Below are positions 24,801 through 39,800 of a stretch of 64,000 nt of DNA, piece after piece. The notes below the pieces were generated by a model. It ran no database searches and was not told the origin of the DNA. It saw only the letters and a program-made list of their open reading frames with translations. The stretch is from assembly GCA_014338405.1 (NCBI GenBank), contig JTDE01000201.1, forward strand, positions 75,980 to 139,979, read 5' to 3'. Source of the DNA: Paragonimus skrjabini miyazakii. Its lineage: Eukaryota > Platyhelminthes > Trematoda > Plagiorchiida > Troglotrematidae. Within the stretch, counting starts at the first letter, position 1. Each line of letters starts with the position of its first letter. The position numbers were made by a program, and so were the translations under genes.

Positions 24801-27800
24801 GTGTGTGAGTCGGTGATTAAAAACGCCAGGACAGATACTGTTTAATCCAGTGCATAGACAGGGAGTTGATCACCGTTTGTCAGAATAATCTACGGTGTAA
24901 GTTCAGTTAATGAACCAAAGTACCTACAAACATGTATTGCTGTCATCGCTTGATTCTCACGTGCCTTGCGTTTGTTTGTTTGCAGGGTACTGGTATAGTG
25001 ATGCTGAATACTTAGGTTCAGATATGTATTCTTTGAGCATTAATCTGTTATCTACTTTCTATTTAACTTTACAAACTAGACTTTGCTCATTTTTCTCTTT
25101 TCATGGTTTTACGGTACGTGAACGTCAGCGTTAAACACTGGAGAATATAGTAGTCGTGGATAACGAATCAACAAATATTTCTTGATTATGTATAATTAAT
25201 CAGGATAACCTCATTGATTGATAGGACAATCAGGTGTCTCAGCCTTACGTCAAATTTAAGGTATTCGAGTTGCCATCAATTTCAGAATTTTAGACAAGCT
25301 ACTGTACACATAGAGTGAATAGTTGCTTCTTCTTCTGATAGATGTACGGTAACTTGAGATGCACGATCTCAGACTGGTTGCTTCCAAATTTTAATTGCAA
25401 ATATCAATGAACCACTCTGGGCTTTGAGACTGACACAAAATCTAACATCGTATATGATGGAATGTTTAAAACTCAAAAGAAATGGAACTTAAGAACTCGA
25501 TTCAAAGTCTCCGAACACTATGCGGACGGGGTTCACCACAGTTCACCCGGAGAAGTTATCGGAACCAACAAACCTGAAACTGAAAAGCTATCAAGTTCAT
25601 GTGTTGTTAAACACGAATAGGTCATTACCACAATTTTGGTCCTAATTTATTGCTGCCCGGAAAGACCATTACGCCAACTATTTAAGTCATATTTGATAGT
25701 GACCGAAACTGAGGTGGTCAACGAAAGAAGCATATGAAATTTGCGACTGTATTCTTTTACCAACCGTGCACTGACGAGTCAGAAAACAGAGAGGTAGAAG
25801 TCAATTCAACGGAAGAAACGACTTGCGGAATAAATCACAAGGACCATTCAGAGGAGTGTTGCATTAAGCCTTACACTTATTGGCTGAGTCTAGCGTCATT
25901 TCTGACAACATTCAAATGAACAGTCTGTGCCAATTAGTACATAAGCACAGAAATGTACGAGTGGACCACAAAATAGCTGTCAGCTGCAACGTAATTAATT
26001 TTCTTAGCTGTTGCGCTTCCCTTTGCTAATAGGCTGAAAAAGATCGGCCGTTTTGTGGTTGGCTTGCAAACGATCCAGCAACCACCACGGCCTCTGAAGG
26101 AGTTGGGAAGTTTTCTGCAGAGTTGGCCCCAGTGACCACCAGCGAAGTGGTGGACAGCTGTTTTGACCTGATTGGGTCTCATGAGCACCACGCACGTCGA
26201 AGAATCGANNNNNNNNNNNNNNNNNNNNNNNNNNNNNNNNNNNNNNNNNNNNNNNNNNNNNNNNNNNNNNNNNNNNNNNNNNNNNNNNNNNNNNNNNNNN
26301 NNNNNNNNATTGTAGTCCAGATACTTATCTACTAGACCATGGGAGTCACCATGGTTACAGGAAGGTATGTGAATAACTTCACTTATATATTGGTTAGCTG
26401 ATTTGTTCCGAATAATGCGGGTGCTCATTCGGATTAGAATGTGCGCGTTTTTATTAAGGGTATAATATTGTTTTAAGGCACACATGGAAGATAATTTAAT
26501 CCGTAAACGCTCATATTTCACGAATGAAACAGGTCTAAAACTGGATGTTGTTAAGTGTGATTGCAGCAGTTTAACCTGCCCTTTCAACGATCACTTGCTC
26601 GTAAAATAACTCATAAAACTTCATCGTCCTAAGTAATTTGTCGTAAGTGATTGGCACATGTAGACAAAAGTCATTCTGTAGATACCGTGATATGAAACAA
26701 CGTTCACAAAGCTATCTGTTCGTTTGATTTATAATATCTTTGCTATCATGGAGACTTGGTTTACAGATGACAGTAATGACGGTGAACTGAGTGTCGGATT
26801 ACCCAGTTTAATGAGATGACTGCACCTCAAGGAGTACAGAAGGCTCCGCGATTTTTCTTAATCAGAGTTGTCTGACACTAACACTCTTGAGAAGTGTCAC
26901 AATACGTGGACAATACATATTCCTAGGGTAGTTATAAAAAAATGGTGTAGCGAACAAGCTTTTCTTCGGTTATTCATCATCAAGGCAATTACATAACATT
27001 TATATGAAACAGAGTTGTCAGGTCGAAACGAACAAAATCATTACCATTCAAAGGAGACACGCTTGCCGAAACAATCACTAGAAGACTTAAAACTGTTATC
27101 AATAGAACGTTCTATGCTGCCAAATTACGTCTCTGTTTCAACTCTACTCCAGATTTGTGTTTACGATTAAAAGATAAAGTATCCGTTTCTGCGGCTTCTT
27201 TTTGTGTATACTGATTTACTTGTTCCTCTGGAATTATATACATTGAACATAACCCACAATTGATCGCAGCTGTCGCATACCAAACAAAGCACTCACCTTT
27301 GCGACATTCTCGAAGCATTTGCGCAGATGCGGCTGGACCGCAGTGGGATCTTTGGTCTGTGACAGAATCTCCAACAGTTCATCATCGGACAAAAAGTAGA
27401 AACGTGGAAATGATTGTCGTTTTGTCTCCAAATATTCACTCAACCCTTTCTGGACCTGGTCTAGCAACCGGTTACACTCTCGCAAACTGTTCAACAGTCG
27501 CGGGTCCGGACAAAGCGTGATCACTTGGGGCTGATCTGCGGCCTGTTTCATCACCTTCCGCCAAATACGATCCATGGTTGAGTATCGTTTGCTCTCAACT
27601 GGCAGTTGTCGGTTTATATCTTCAGAACTGAAGATCGGTTCCAAGTAGAGCCACTGTCTTTGACAAGTTATCCACTCGTCCAGCACATCCTGTGTGATAT
27701 GAAGTTTGCTTTCCCATTGCGAAATCCGCTCCTCAAACGGCTTCTTATAGGGTGAAAAGTTCATGGCCTGTGTCATAACCACGTGGTCGTCTAATAGCTG

Positions 27801-30800
27801 GTTCACTTCCTCCGAAATCTTGATGATACATGTCCCAGTGTTTTTGTAGGGTAAGACGTCGAACGATATTGCTTGCCATTCGGTAACCATTTTGTTCAAC
27901 GCGCTTTCAATCGAGTACTCTTTGCCAGCCACTTCGGCTACCTTCGAGATAGTCTCTATGTGATCCTAGAAATGAATGGGAGAGTACACCAGTAAAAAGA
28001 GATGGAGGTTAAAAATTGAAATACCAGACTCTGTAGACCATAAAGCAGAACTGCCCATTTGGGTGACTGCTTTACCACTCTCAAATACATGAGGTCTCTA
28101 AGCATTTCGAGTACTGAGGGATGGTGGCAATGACAGTATTCGTCTGCAGCGGTTTTGCCTTAGGGTCCGATTTAAAAAGGCCCGATCGATACTCCTCATA
28201 TCTCTCTGATAGCATAGTGAAATGGATGTTTGAGTGAGTGACTCAGGATCAGATATCGAACAGTCAGAACGGTGCAAAGCATGACCACAACAATAGACTG
28301 TAAAGGATATGTCGAAGTTAATATCGTTTACGCCCACGTTAGCGGTCTGTGAGGTATATTCACCCCTTCATTCCTTTGAAATAAAGCATATCTGGTTATC
28401 AAGGCATCCCGCATTATCTACACGGATATTGCTGTAACCAGTTAAAGTTTCATACATACCTAAAGGAACTTGTAACCCAGCTTAGTCCAGCTTCAGTTTG
28501 ATCTTTCACAAGTCATCATGAGCTCGCGTAATTGTTCACTGTAGCCAGCATTACTCCCTGCCGCTTTTGACTGATCGCAGTCAAACTGCATTTCTTAAAT
28601 ATAGCTGTTTCACTGAGTGACTTCAATAAACACAAGAGAAGGGTTCTGATCAACCAGAAAGATTCTTATGACAAGAATTATTCTACCGTGTTAGTAGACA
28701 ACAGACAGACTTATTATCGTCATGTCATTTGATTTGACTCCGTTCTGTAGAAATTTCTTTTCCAAACCGTTTCATGGAAAAAGATTGATTGGCAAACATT
28801 CCATAGTGGTAAACAAGGTATGATCGATAATCCTCCAGTGAATCTGGTCTTACAGAATGGATCCGCTATCGTCGTTTCAATGCAATGTTTATATTATCCT
28901 CTATTTTGTCTCCAAACACACCTATTTCTATTTTCCTCATGTGCATATAACGTACGACTGTCGATGGTGATCGTTTTGAAAGTATCTTACTTTTGGACAC
29001 TTACCTAAGTTCTATGTTGAGACACTTGTGGTTGACGGTGAAACGTCACATTGTTACTATTTAAAGAAATATGGATGTGTACATATTGCAGTGGATTATC
29101 AAACTGGAGGTACGAGTATTCCAACACTCGGCGAAATACCTCAACGTTGGGGGAAGTAAGTCCAAAAGCCCACAGCGAGCGAATCCAGGACAGCATGGGC
29201 GACCGGATGAGTAATTGTTCAACTGAATCGGACTGATGGGCGAGACGTAGCAGGCTAAATGGGAAGGACATCCAGATGGGGGGCGCGATTATTCCAACAC
29301 GGAGGAATATCTCGACACAGTAGTAGAATATGGTCAAAACCCACAACAGATAGATTGCGGACAACACGAGCGACCGGACCAGCCATCGTCAAGCGAAATC
29401 AGACCAACGGGCTAGGAATAGTAGGCGGATACCCCTCATGGAAGGCGTCGTTCACACATGCACACACACACACACAAACCGGGCAGAAGTGCACACGACG
29501 TGTGAGCGGAAACCGGGGATGTTGTGGACTGGAATTGTGATTCATAAACGCGAGCGCGCGTGTAGCATAGCAATCAACGAGTTGGACAATAAAAATTGTG
29601 CTTTACTGGATGCCTTTTCACCGCTATATTGCTGATCGCATGGGGGCTTCGAGACTACCGTACTGACGGCATGCATGTACTTCGTGTTTGGTCTCACATC
29701 GGCCATTAAATTGTCAACTCACCGCCAGTAAGTCTGTCAGAGTTGATCGATGACTGGCTGCTAGGGCAGTGTGACTATACCGTGTCACTTTTAATCCGCC
29801 TTGCATTTAATCGTATAGGGTTAGGACGTTCGCACTATCTTAGTTCAGTCTTTCAATTACCTCGCAACATCTCCGTAACATTTCGATCACAATAATCAAA
29901 ACGAGGCGACACGTTTGTTTACAAGTCAACTGTAAATCGGAGTAACTCCTCACAACGGACGTCATTGTCAACTAGAACAGGAGCTATAGTGTGAAAACAG
30001 CTGGTTAGTTGACTGCACTTAAAGTTCAGCTCATGCAGTGTTACAACCAGTCGACATTACGGACTCATCAAGATGCAATGGACTAAGTGTATCCGATTGG
30101 GGAAATGGACTTCATTCGAAGCATTTCTAACAAGCTCATTGGATCTCGCTGCAATAGAAATTACTTACTTCTGTGTATGTGGAGGTGAACTAACAACTTG
30201 TAAGCAGGAAAACGAGTCGGTCTTGGTTTCAGGGGCCTACAACATCACCAATAAATATGGGACTCTCTGATCAGTTGAATAGACTATGTGGCCTACATAG
30301 ACTCTAAGCTTTTGATTCAGTTCATTTTTAGACAGCACATATCTACCAGTTTGCTTGATCCGCTTGCTTGATCTAAGCGAGCACATTTACCAAGTTACTT
30401 CATTGGTTCAGTCAGCTTATACTGCCCTATCCAAACTGCTTCCGTTTCGTCCGCTTGCTTCATTCATGTTTTGTTATATAAACCTTAGCGAGCCATCCGT
30501 GGCAAAAGCAAACCACATGATTGTTATCTGATATTCAACCAGTTCAGTCGCATTCATTTCATTCAGCTGTGAATTTCGTACTGCTAGCTCTCAGTGAAAA
30601 TTGTAACGACCCCAACGTTTCAGATTTGATGGTTTCTGGTGTCATTTTGAATGGCAGGGAGCTGACTGTGGATCGACAGCCAAGGTAGATAGGCAAACTC
30701 ACAAGTCTCCTAACAACGGCTGTATGACTGTTCACTTACCCGACTGATGTGACGCCTACTTGCTGGCGCCAATCTGTCTGTTTAGTCCAGGATCATGGTG

Positions 30801-33800
30801 GGCGATTCAATCTACAAATTACCGTCAGCATTTTTGTATGCACACCAGCATTAGATGTTTGTTTTGGCATTACATTGTTTGTCAAAAAATCCCCTTCTCA
30901 CTGTGACATAATCCGTAGTCTCTGCTAACTAATTTCACTTCTTTCCCTGTTGTGTCTGGAAACGTGTGCCATCCTATATTCAGAGCGCAGTTTTGAATCA
31001 CGCCTGTGTAACACGCAACAGCTGAAAAACTCCACTGTCCGTAGCACAATCGACCTCCGTGATCAATCATACCGAACCACGGCTACGACATATTGATTAG
31101 GGAATCGATTCAGTGACCGACTGCAGACGCAAGCAGTACAACACCGAAGGGACAATTTACAAGGAAGGACCGCCAAAATTATTATTATTGTTATTAGACT
31201 ACCGTTGTTTTAATGATCTATTATGCCGGGCTTCCTGAAAGTTGTTACCGTTCATCAGTGACTTCTAATCATACGGCAAGGCGTTTGGTCAGAAGTTGAA
31301 CCATGTCCAGTTGCACTTTCATGTTCAGTGGAAGAATTCAACTCGTTACTGTTCGTGTAATTGGCATGGGAAGTTATGAGTTTGGAAGTCGGACAGACTA
31401 GTTATGGAAACGCCCCGTTTTTTAGATATCTCTTAGGAATTTACCGCCTACCAGCGAAGCCACGGTCCCCCCACTAACGAGCCTGGAATGAAACCTTCGG
31501 TCGATCGCTGGTCAACCGTCAAACTAATTTGGACCTGTCAAGGTGGTATCGCTTACTCGGTCTTGCCTCTTGCATCACACCGTGTCTCACCTGGTTCCTA
31601 GCCCTTTTGGTCGAGCAAATCTTGAGGTAAGTGAAGTGACGACGTACTCGCATCGACCGCTCCAGCTGATCTCAGCACCTGTTGGTTCGCGAAGCGCAAC
31701 AGCTATGCGGTCAGGTGCTATACCGAACAAAGCTGACTCCCGCCGACCTTGAGTAGAACCACCACTGACTCCAGCAACCTGTCTGCCACAACGGCTCAAA
31801 ATCCAGTTAGCCGTTTGCAGCATGCTGCCGAGTTAGACAGGCAACTTAGCTGTCTGGCCAATGGGCACACTGTTGAGTTTGTCCACATGAAATGAACGCA
31901 TCAGCGTGTGACGTTGCCGTATCCACTTCGGTCAATCAGGCCATGAAGTAAAGTAAGCGGCGGAGTGTCTGACTGCAACTTTGGTTGACACGGCTCTATT
32001 TTGGAGGACGGTGCAGGGCCTGCTGTAGTCGTCACGGTCCCAGTGCGGTTTGCTCGTTCACGCTGGGCTTGGCTGATCAATGTACACCTTTGCGGGAAAG
32101 ACACTGCTGTCGTGCTGGCTGTCTACATGGAGGTAGGAGAGTGACTACATCTCATGTTCCAGTGAGAGGAAAATCTTTTCGACGAGCAACCGGCTTAGAG
32201 TTAATCTGGTTGTCAGTACGTTACCCTTAAAAACGAGTTAAATGAATGCACAAGCTTGAATAAATTCACTGCGATTTTGTCTTGACAAGGAATTTCAAAC
32301 AAACCAAGAGTCAAATTATGAAGGCTCAGAATGCATGAAGTGTGAAACGGAAAACTGAAAATAGCAAAAACCTGCCATACCTGCAGTCGCATTTCTAAGC
32401 ATTTAGCGAACGTGAGTGTGGATTTGGGCACAATATTTACGCCCAACTCTTCACTCAGCTCCTCCCAATGTCGTTTGCGCATTCCTGGGTTGCGTAGTCC
32501 CTGAATAAGTGGAATGAACGGTTTAAATTCTTCGATGGCCATTTTAATCTGATTGGCCACCTCCTGCACTCCGGGCAATTCGTGGAAAATGCGAACAGAT
32601 TTGTGCATGGTTTTGTAGCAGTCTTGTACTAGTTTCTCAACCTGTTCCGCGTCGATGGATGTCAGTGGATCGTTCATCACTGCCTCTTGCGTTTTCAACC
32701 AATCGGCAGCGCTGAGCCACAGGTTTTTGAACGGTTCGAAATCTTTGAGTAGACGTGGAATCTTATCATACTAGAGAAAAAATGAAATAAAGAACGTCGA
32801 TATAAATATGGTTTTATTTATAAGAGAACATAATTAGAGATTCTCGAAATTCGGCTCGTCCACTTATAAACCTTGGCCATTTTACTGAACAGTGTTATGG
32901 ATTGCTGCCTGCTACGTTAGAAACTGGCCATCCACATCAATAGTTGAAAGTGCTCTCGAATGTGGCGGTATGTCGAGCAGTCAGTGAAAAAGTGTGTGCG
33001 CAGGAAAAGTGAACAGAAATTCGGTCTGTAAGTCGTGATATTTTGAGTTGACTGATCTATCCACTTGTCCACATGTGAGAATCGTTTACAGCGAGCCATT
33101 ATGTACAGTTATGGTTACTTTCCGCACCCTATTGATGGATTGAGTGCTGCCAATCCTATACTCAGTTTCTACTGATTATGGCTGTCGGCTCAGCGTTTGA
33201 GAATCGGTTGCTCATGTCACTATTCGGATGGATCTGCTCTGTCGAGTGATCAACCTTGTCAATAGAAAACAAGTTTACTTGTAAGTGTAGATTGGTTATA
33301 GTCGAAGAGTGAAGTTACATTCTAGGAGTTAAACAACTCACAGAATATATGCGATGTTTAATGGTCGGATACGAGACAGAACCCATGTGCACCTTTCAAT
33401 TTGGACCGTTCCGATGGCCAGTTGACTGTTCAGTCGAGAATAAAACTTCAAAATCAAAACTCAGAGTCAGTCCGTGAGACAACATGTGTAGATTAAAAAT
33501 GGAGAAAAATGATCGATTTCCGCTAATTATTGAAGTGGTCACTTAGATACGTTATATTATTGCAAATACAGAACTTTTGACGGATTTCTTTAAAAAATAT
33601 TGATGAGATCCAGTTTACAGGTGTTAGAAAGGAAATAAAACATCATAACGACAGCCAACCTGTGAAACAATCTAGAAACAAGAAATGCTGAGGAGTCATT
33701 GATCAACAAGTTCATTGTCTAACCTGAATTCAAAGACTGTCTCCTATTGTTGAATAGTTCGTTCTGAATTTCGTTATTGCTTTTGTCTTGATTTAACCAG

Positions 33801-36800
33801 TGAATCGGAATCGACGACTGTTACCCGTATGTGCTTCGGTTACTAACCGATGCATGCAAAGTAGGTGATATACGTCAACTGACCACAATCTCTTTCTTAA
33901 GTAACAATATCTGATCCATCATTGATCGAACATTATGATTAAAAGTATTTGGTTTAAACCAAGTTCCACCATAAAGCCAGGTTTACTAAAGATTGTGTAA
34001 CCTTGCACTGATGTCAAGACATAGTAGGATGATATCAGAAAACAGAAATATCATCCTCTTGTAGTTAGCTTATAGACCAACGGTCACCACATGAACAAGC
34101 TGTTCCCTGCCTCAGATATATTATCACAGGATGCTAAGAATTATCGCCTGAAAAGACATCATATTCTGCCGATTACATAGCAAGGCAGAGAATAACAGCA
34201 GTGGCTGCATTACTTTGAAAAGAATACGACGACACTTCAAATTTAACATCTCATCCTGATTTGAACGGAGTTAAACTGTTTGTCTTTCCGATTGCAAGTA
34301 CCAGGGACACAATGTTGGCACTGTTTCATGTAACTTAATAGAACGCTGTTAAGATGCAGCACAACGAAAATATTTTGGTGACATTGATTTACTTATCACG
34401 TGATCTGGGTTATGATAAACGAGCATACAGGCCAGAAAATTGAGCCCTAAAAATTGTGGGCTTGTGCATCGTACGTCATGGTCCGGCAGTTTAACTCGGT
34501 TACCAAAATAACTGGATGAGAATATTGAGAACTTGGGCTAATTGTCGAAACTAATCAGCAGTTTTCCAGAAACCAGTAACCTTTAGGATAGAACAATACA
34601 CGCTACGAACTGAGTACTGTAGGTACAAATTTTCATTAAGTAAGTAAAGCGGTTTACCAAAATATCGAAAAATGCGATGAAGTAAACTATTTCTAATGAG
34701 GAACAACAGTGTTCTACTATGTATTCAAGAGTGAAACAGTGAACGGAACACCATAGGTAGAGTGTGTACACAAGTGTAGTAAACATACAGGTAACAGTGA
34801 TACAAGTAGTGTAGACACTAGTTTAGTTTGTTAACTTACATTTGTACTTGGCAAGGCAAACAATCGTTCACGGTTGTTATAGGTGCCAGCTAGTGCTTGA
34901 GCATCCAAAAGCTGTTTATAAATGCGGCGCACTTCGTTTGCAACCTCTTGCGCTTTGCTGAGCTCCGTGAATGAAGCCATAGACGAGACCATCATCTAAA
35001 CATGATGAGAGAAGTATGTGAGTTTGACAGCTCTTCTGCAAGCTGATCTTACGACTGATAGTAACTGTGTTGAAATCCAAGTTTCTTTGGTAGGTCAAAT
35101 ATTGTCAAACATTAAGCTAGATAACAATAAGTTGCAACGGCGTTATCCTTAAAGATAGTAGTCTTCCGGTGGTTAGCGCTGATATGTGCAATTTAGTGAC
35201 TCAATCAGGTTTGGACTCAAGCTACCTCAAATGTCTGGCAAATTAAACATAGCCATTTGCTAATATTCGAACAGCGCTCTATACTTCTGGCAAACTTGCC
35301 TCGAAACACTCGGGCTTCCGCACTCATAACAGAACATTCACCTAGCAATCCCAACAGGGGGGCGACACAGTTTATTGATAGATTACAAACCACCAACCAG
35401 TCTTATGATAATGCTTCCAACCTATATGAAATGGGTTAGGGTTTGATAATCGTTTGTTATAAAAATGAAAGAATGCGTAATGACTTATTGATGCAGTCAC
35501 AGTCAACTTTATCAAACATCAGGATCATTGTTTATCAGGCAGCATCAACTGAGCTAGACATACATACGGAGAGTATCACCCAAGTTTTATCCAATCTGTA
35601 ATCACACATTTGATATTGTTCGCGGATGCTAACGGTCTTGCTATTTTTGGACCTGAATACTACTTTTGGTTCAGTTACCAGCCGTGACATTTGAGGTTAT
35701 CACTATCATGAATGAAGTCCGGTTGCTTTGACCGTTCCGCTGAGTAAAGTTGGTAAGTATCGTCTGCTCAGTTGGGCATTTCGAGATCATCAACATCGCT
35801 GATTCGACGCACTGACATGACAAGGCCTGTCATTCAGTGACGAACCTGTATCCGCACAATTGTTAATTTTTATTCTTCATGAGATCCAGCTGATTCTGTT
35901 TATCCTTCTGGTCCTTTTATTTATTATGCCTATTCGTTACTGTGCTACTTTGTGGACCATTATCAGATCCAACGTCAAATTCGATCCATGGTGCTCATGA
36001 AAATAATGACGATGATGACTCCAGGTGGACAGCTTACACATTATGTCGAGAGAACATTTGCCATTCCAGTCATAGTTTAATACGATCAGATGATGATCCA
36101 ATCACAGGTTCTGAAGGCCCTAGTGGACTCGTTGAGCAAGATAAATTAAGTCGACAAGCTGCAAACCACACATCGTCGGCGAAAACACTTTTAGACATAC
36201 GATTCCTCCAGTCAGTAGCTTACTTCTCCATCGACTTTTACCTATTAGTGTTGTGAGCTAAGAACGTGGATGGTACAAGAATTATTTATTCGGGAAAGCA
36301 ACAAGTGGGTTATGCGTTTCAACAAGACAATAAACAAAAACACTCATTTGCATACGGTACTGAGCTCAGACGGTCACGGTTGCCACAGACTTCAATGCTC
36401 AGTTCCTTTATGTTCCCTTACGTGTCAGTTTCATCAGATGCTGCTCTCCATTGTTTCTTCCTGTATTTTTCCTGGCGCTCACTACTGAATGGCAGTGGTG
36501 AGTAGTATAGCACAATCGCTCTTCTTCATTACATTAGTACGTATTGTTTCGTTCTCGGCACATTGTTGACTACCGCCAATATCAGCGACAGATTGATCGA
36601 CATTGAAGATGGAAAGGTGCATGCGTATGTATGGTGAGACAAAATCATTAAGGTTAGCTGGTGACAGTTATGCACTGAGCAGCGCTCACATCACTTGCAA
36701 TGTAACTGGAGTAGAGTGGTTCGCATTTATGTTAGCGATGAGATTATAGAAATTGGGTTAGCCATAAATCAATTTCAATGATGCGTGTTAAACCTACCGT

Positions 36801-39800
36801 AAGCGTGTCAATCTTGTCGCTAAATGCAGAGGATTCCGAAATTTGTAATTTCCGGAATCGTTCCTCGTCCTCTTCCAAAGTCTTCTCCACCTGAACGATC
36901 ATTTGCCGAATTTTGTTAGGCCATCCGATAGTTGTCCATCTGAAAATTGTGAGGATGGCAGAAATAATTGGAAAATTTAATAGATGTACTGATGAGTAGT
37001 TGAAGTTCTGGTTAATTTCAAATTGAACATCACACACAATTGGTTGCAGGTGTCACATTCCTATAGACTTTCCTGTCGGCCACTTTCGAAACGAAGCACT
37101 GGACTCGAGTTTCGCTCTCATTTATGGGATGGGAGATTTCGACCTGTCTAGGAACTCCTAATCGCCGGGTTACCGACTGGAGTTAACGGGACAGATACTG
37201 TCTCCTATCGAGACGATCGGGCAACCTGACCATTATTTACAGGCGAAAGTAGTTGAGCGTCCAGATTTGATACGGCGGCCATGCCTAATGTGAAATCAAT
37301 GGCGAAGTGGTAAACACGGTTGCCTCATGAACATATTGTGGTGGATTGCCAGGCCGGAGGTGCGAGTATTCAAACACTCGGCGGAGTACCTAAACGCGGA
37401 AGGCAGGCACGTCCACAAGCCCTCAACGATCGGATGGCGGACAACGGGGGCAGTCGAATGAGTCATCGCTCGACCGGATCGGACCAACGGGCGAGACAGG
37501 GCAGGCAAAATAGAATGGACGACGAAATCGGAGGCTCGATTATTCCAACACTCGGGGGAATATCTCTACACCACCGTTTAATACGATCAAAGCCCAATGT
37601 GGATAGATGGAGAACAACACGAGCGACCGGAGGAGCCATCGCTCAACGGAATCGGATCAATGGACGAAGAATGGTAGGCGGAAAACCCCCCGATAGACGG
37701 CGCCGATAATACACCTAAACCGGGCAGAAGTGCACATGACGCGTGAACGGAAACCTGGGGGGTGTTGTGGACTGGAATGCTGACTCATAAACGCGAGCGC
37801 GCGCTTAGCATGTGAACTAGCGTGTTGGACAATAAAGGTTGTGCTTTATTGGACGCCTTTTGGTTACAATATGGCCGGAGTTTTAGTCCCGGCAGTGGCA
37901 AGGATATGCACTGCTGACGAGCTCTAATGAGAGCAAAACTCGAGTCTAGTGCGTCTTTTCAAGAGGGGTCGACTGGAATGTCTATGGGAATGCGACGGCG
38001 GCGATCAATTGTGGGTGATATTCAACTTGAAACTAATAAATATAGTTGCTCCCTGCTCTCGTGGATGGCAGACTAGCACTAGCTGTCAGGTTACTGGACT
38101 GGATATTGCAATATGATACTTGTTTCGCAATTAGCCTTCGTAAATACGCTTTAGAATGGAACGCAGTTAAACGGAAAAGTTTGTTGACAATGAAACGTTA
38201 CGCAATCTTCTCTAACAGTGATATGAATCATCGGATGAACTTAAAACCTTGTTAGAGCTTCTAATCAAAATGGTAGTGTACGGAACAGCCTTCAGCACCG
38301 TTGAGTATGTTAGGACTGTAATTGTATATGGCCTGGTTATTCGATTTATAGACGTTACACAATGTAAGTAGAATAAGACAGTTCCGAATGAGACAATCAT
38401 TTGTCCATCCTCTGCCTTAAGCTAATCAGCTGCGGTATCGACAAAAGATGTTCGGCTTATCGAACAACTAGTTACCACCCATCGTATGTAAATCACCTTA
38501 TCAGACTTATGTATCTTGAAAAGACTGAGTGGACGATCTCACGCTAACCTCACTACCGAACGTCCACTGTTTGACCAAACTGTTACTTATCTTTCGGTGA
38601 AATTCAACACATCTGAATGATCTGAGACACTGACGGTGGACAAGTTAGACAGTTTATTATCTTCGCTGTGTGTGGTTCCGTTTCATAACCAGAGTAGTGA
38701 AACTGTTACGACAGCAGTTACACCAGTTTCTTAGGCGTCGGAAAGACATTCCCTGCTGTCAATAGACTGACTGATACAGACTCACCCATTTTACGCATTT
38801 ACATCTGTACGGTTCAGAGTGTAGTCCTAGATTGATTAACCGGTGAAAGACCTTCATCAGTTCATTGTACCAGATAAAGCCTGTGTAACTACTGCAAACT
38901 TGATAGGGCACTTTAATTAGTGAAACTTCGGTGTCTCACCAATATTTTATAAGGGGTTTTGTTAATTAAGTCACAGACTGCCGATTTTTGTGCCTGACTA
39001 ATTAAACTAGTTACAACTCATCATTTGACGCCCGTTTACCTTCTGTTACCTAATAAGTAAAACCACGAAAAATGACTTTGACGAAACCGTAACAACGCTT
39101 TGACTAATAGGATGTATTTCTTCCTTTCTGGTTTGGCATGTTCCCAACGACTGACTCAAGATTGGCTGAACAGGAACACTCCCACCAACGACTTTATACA
39201 TTCTTCAACTCCACCACGTAACGGTAGATCCTGGCATCTATGTGTACATGTGCAACGGGAATGCCTCGGAAATCATCGATCGAAATTCGTTTAGGGAGGA
39301 CAAGCTTCAATACACATGGGGTGTTCTTTTCATGTGAGACTGTCACGAACGGCTCGGGACAAAATGATCTCAGTTGGGACTAAACCGTCATCAGCATGTT
39401 GGCAATGCGGAGACTGGCACTACGTGAAGTTCTGTCCTTTTAAGAAACACCAGTGTTCTGTCTGTCATCACCGAGGACATAAAGAGACCCACTGTAAAAC
39501 ACAACGGTTCCATAGGCTTCATCGTCAGAGTGCACGATCATCGAGTAGAAGTCGCGGTCACAAGCCACGCTCGACCACCGTACTTGCCACATCACAGCTG
39601 CATTCACCAGCGTGTGGGAAATATGTCACCGTTCAGACAAACGAAACAATTGTCAAGTTACAGCTTGACACAGCATCTGATATAACTGTCATATCCGTTG
39701 GTACATGGCGCAAAATTGGAGCACCAAAACTAATGCCAACCAGCAATAGAGCGCGCACTGCATCTGGTAGCAAACTTCGACTCATTGGTCAAGTTACCTG

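Larger units (their letters stand above)
27966..32380 (-). other. 4.4-kb DNAH1-like intron
   Basis: Contains an unnamed 540-bp repeat at 29082-29620, a (CA)n tract within it, and a GC-richer block at about 31440-32230. The rest, including 27966-29081 and 29621-31439, shows nothing I can name. Confidence 0.6.

Noticed and set aside
26004..26587. 217-codon minus frame
   Set aside because: It runs through the 100-N gap and has no recognisable motif.
29082..29632. atattgc at both edges as a target-site duplication
   Set aside because: The second genomic copy also begins with atattg, so that string belongs to the element itself; the match after its 3' end is probably chance.
37320..37709. 129-codon plus frame
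   Set aside because: It starts inside the SINE and runs through two duplicated units of the 540-bp element; the other copy at 29 kb is not open in the same way.
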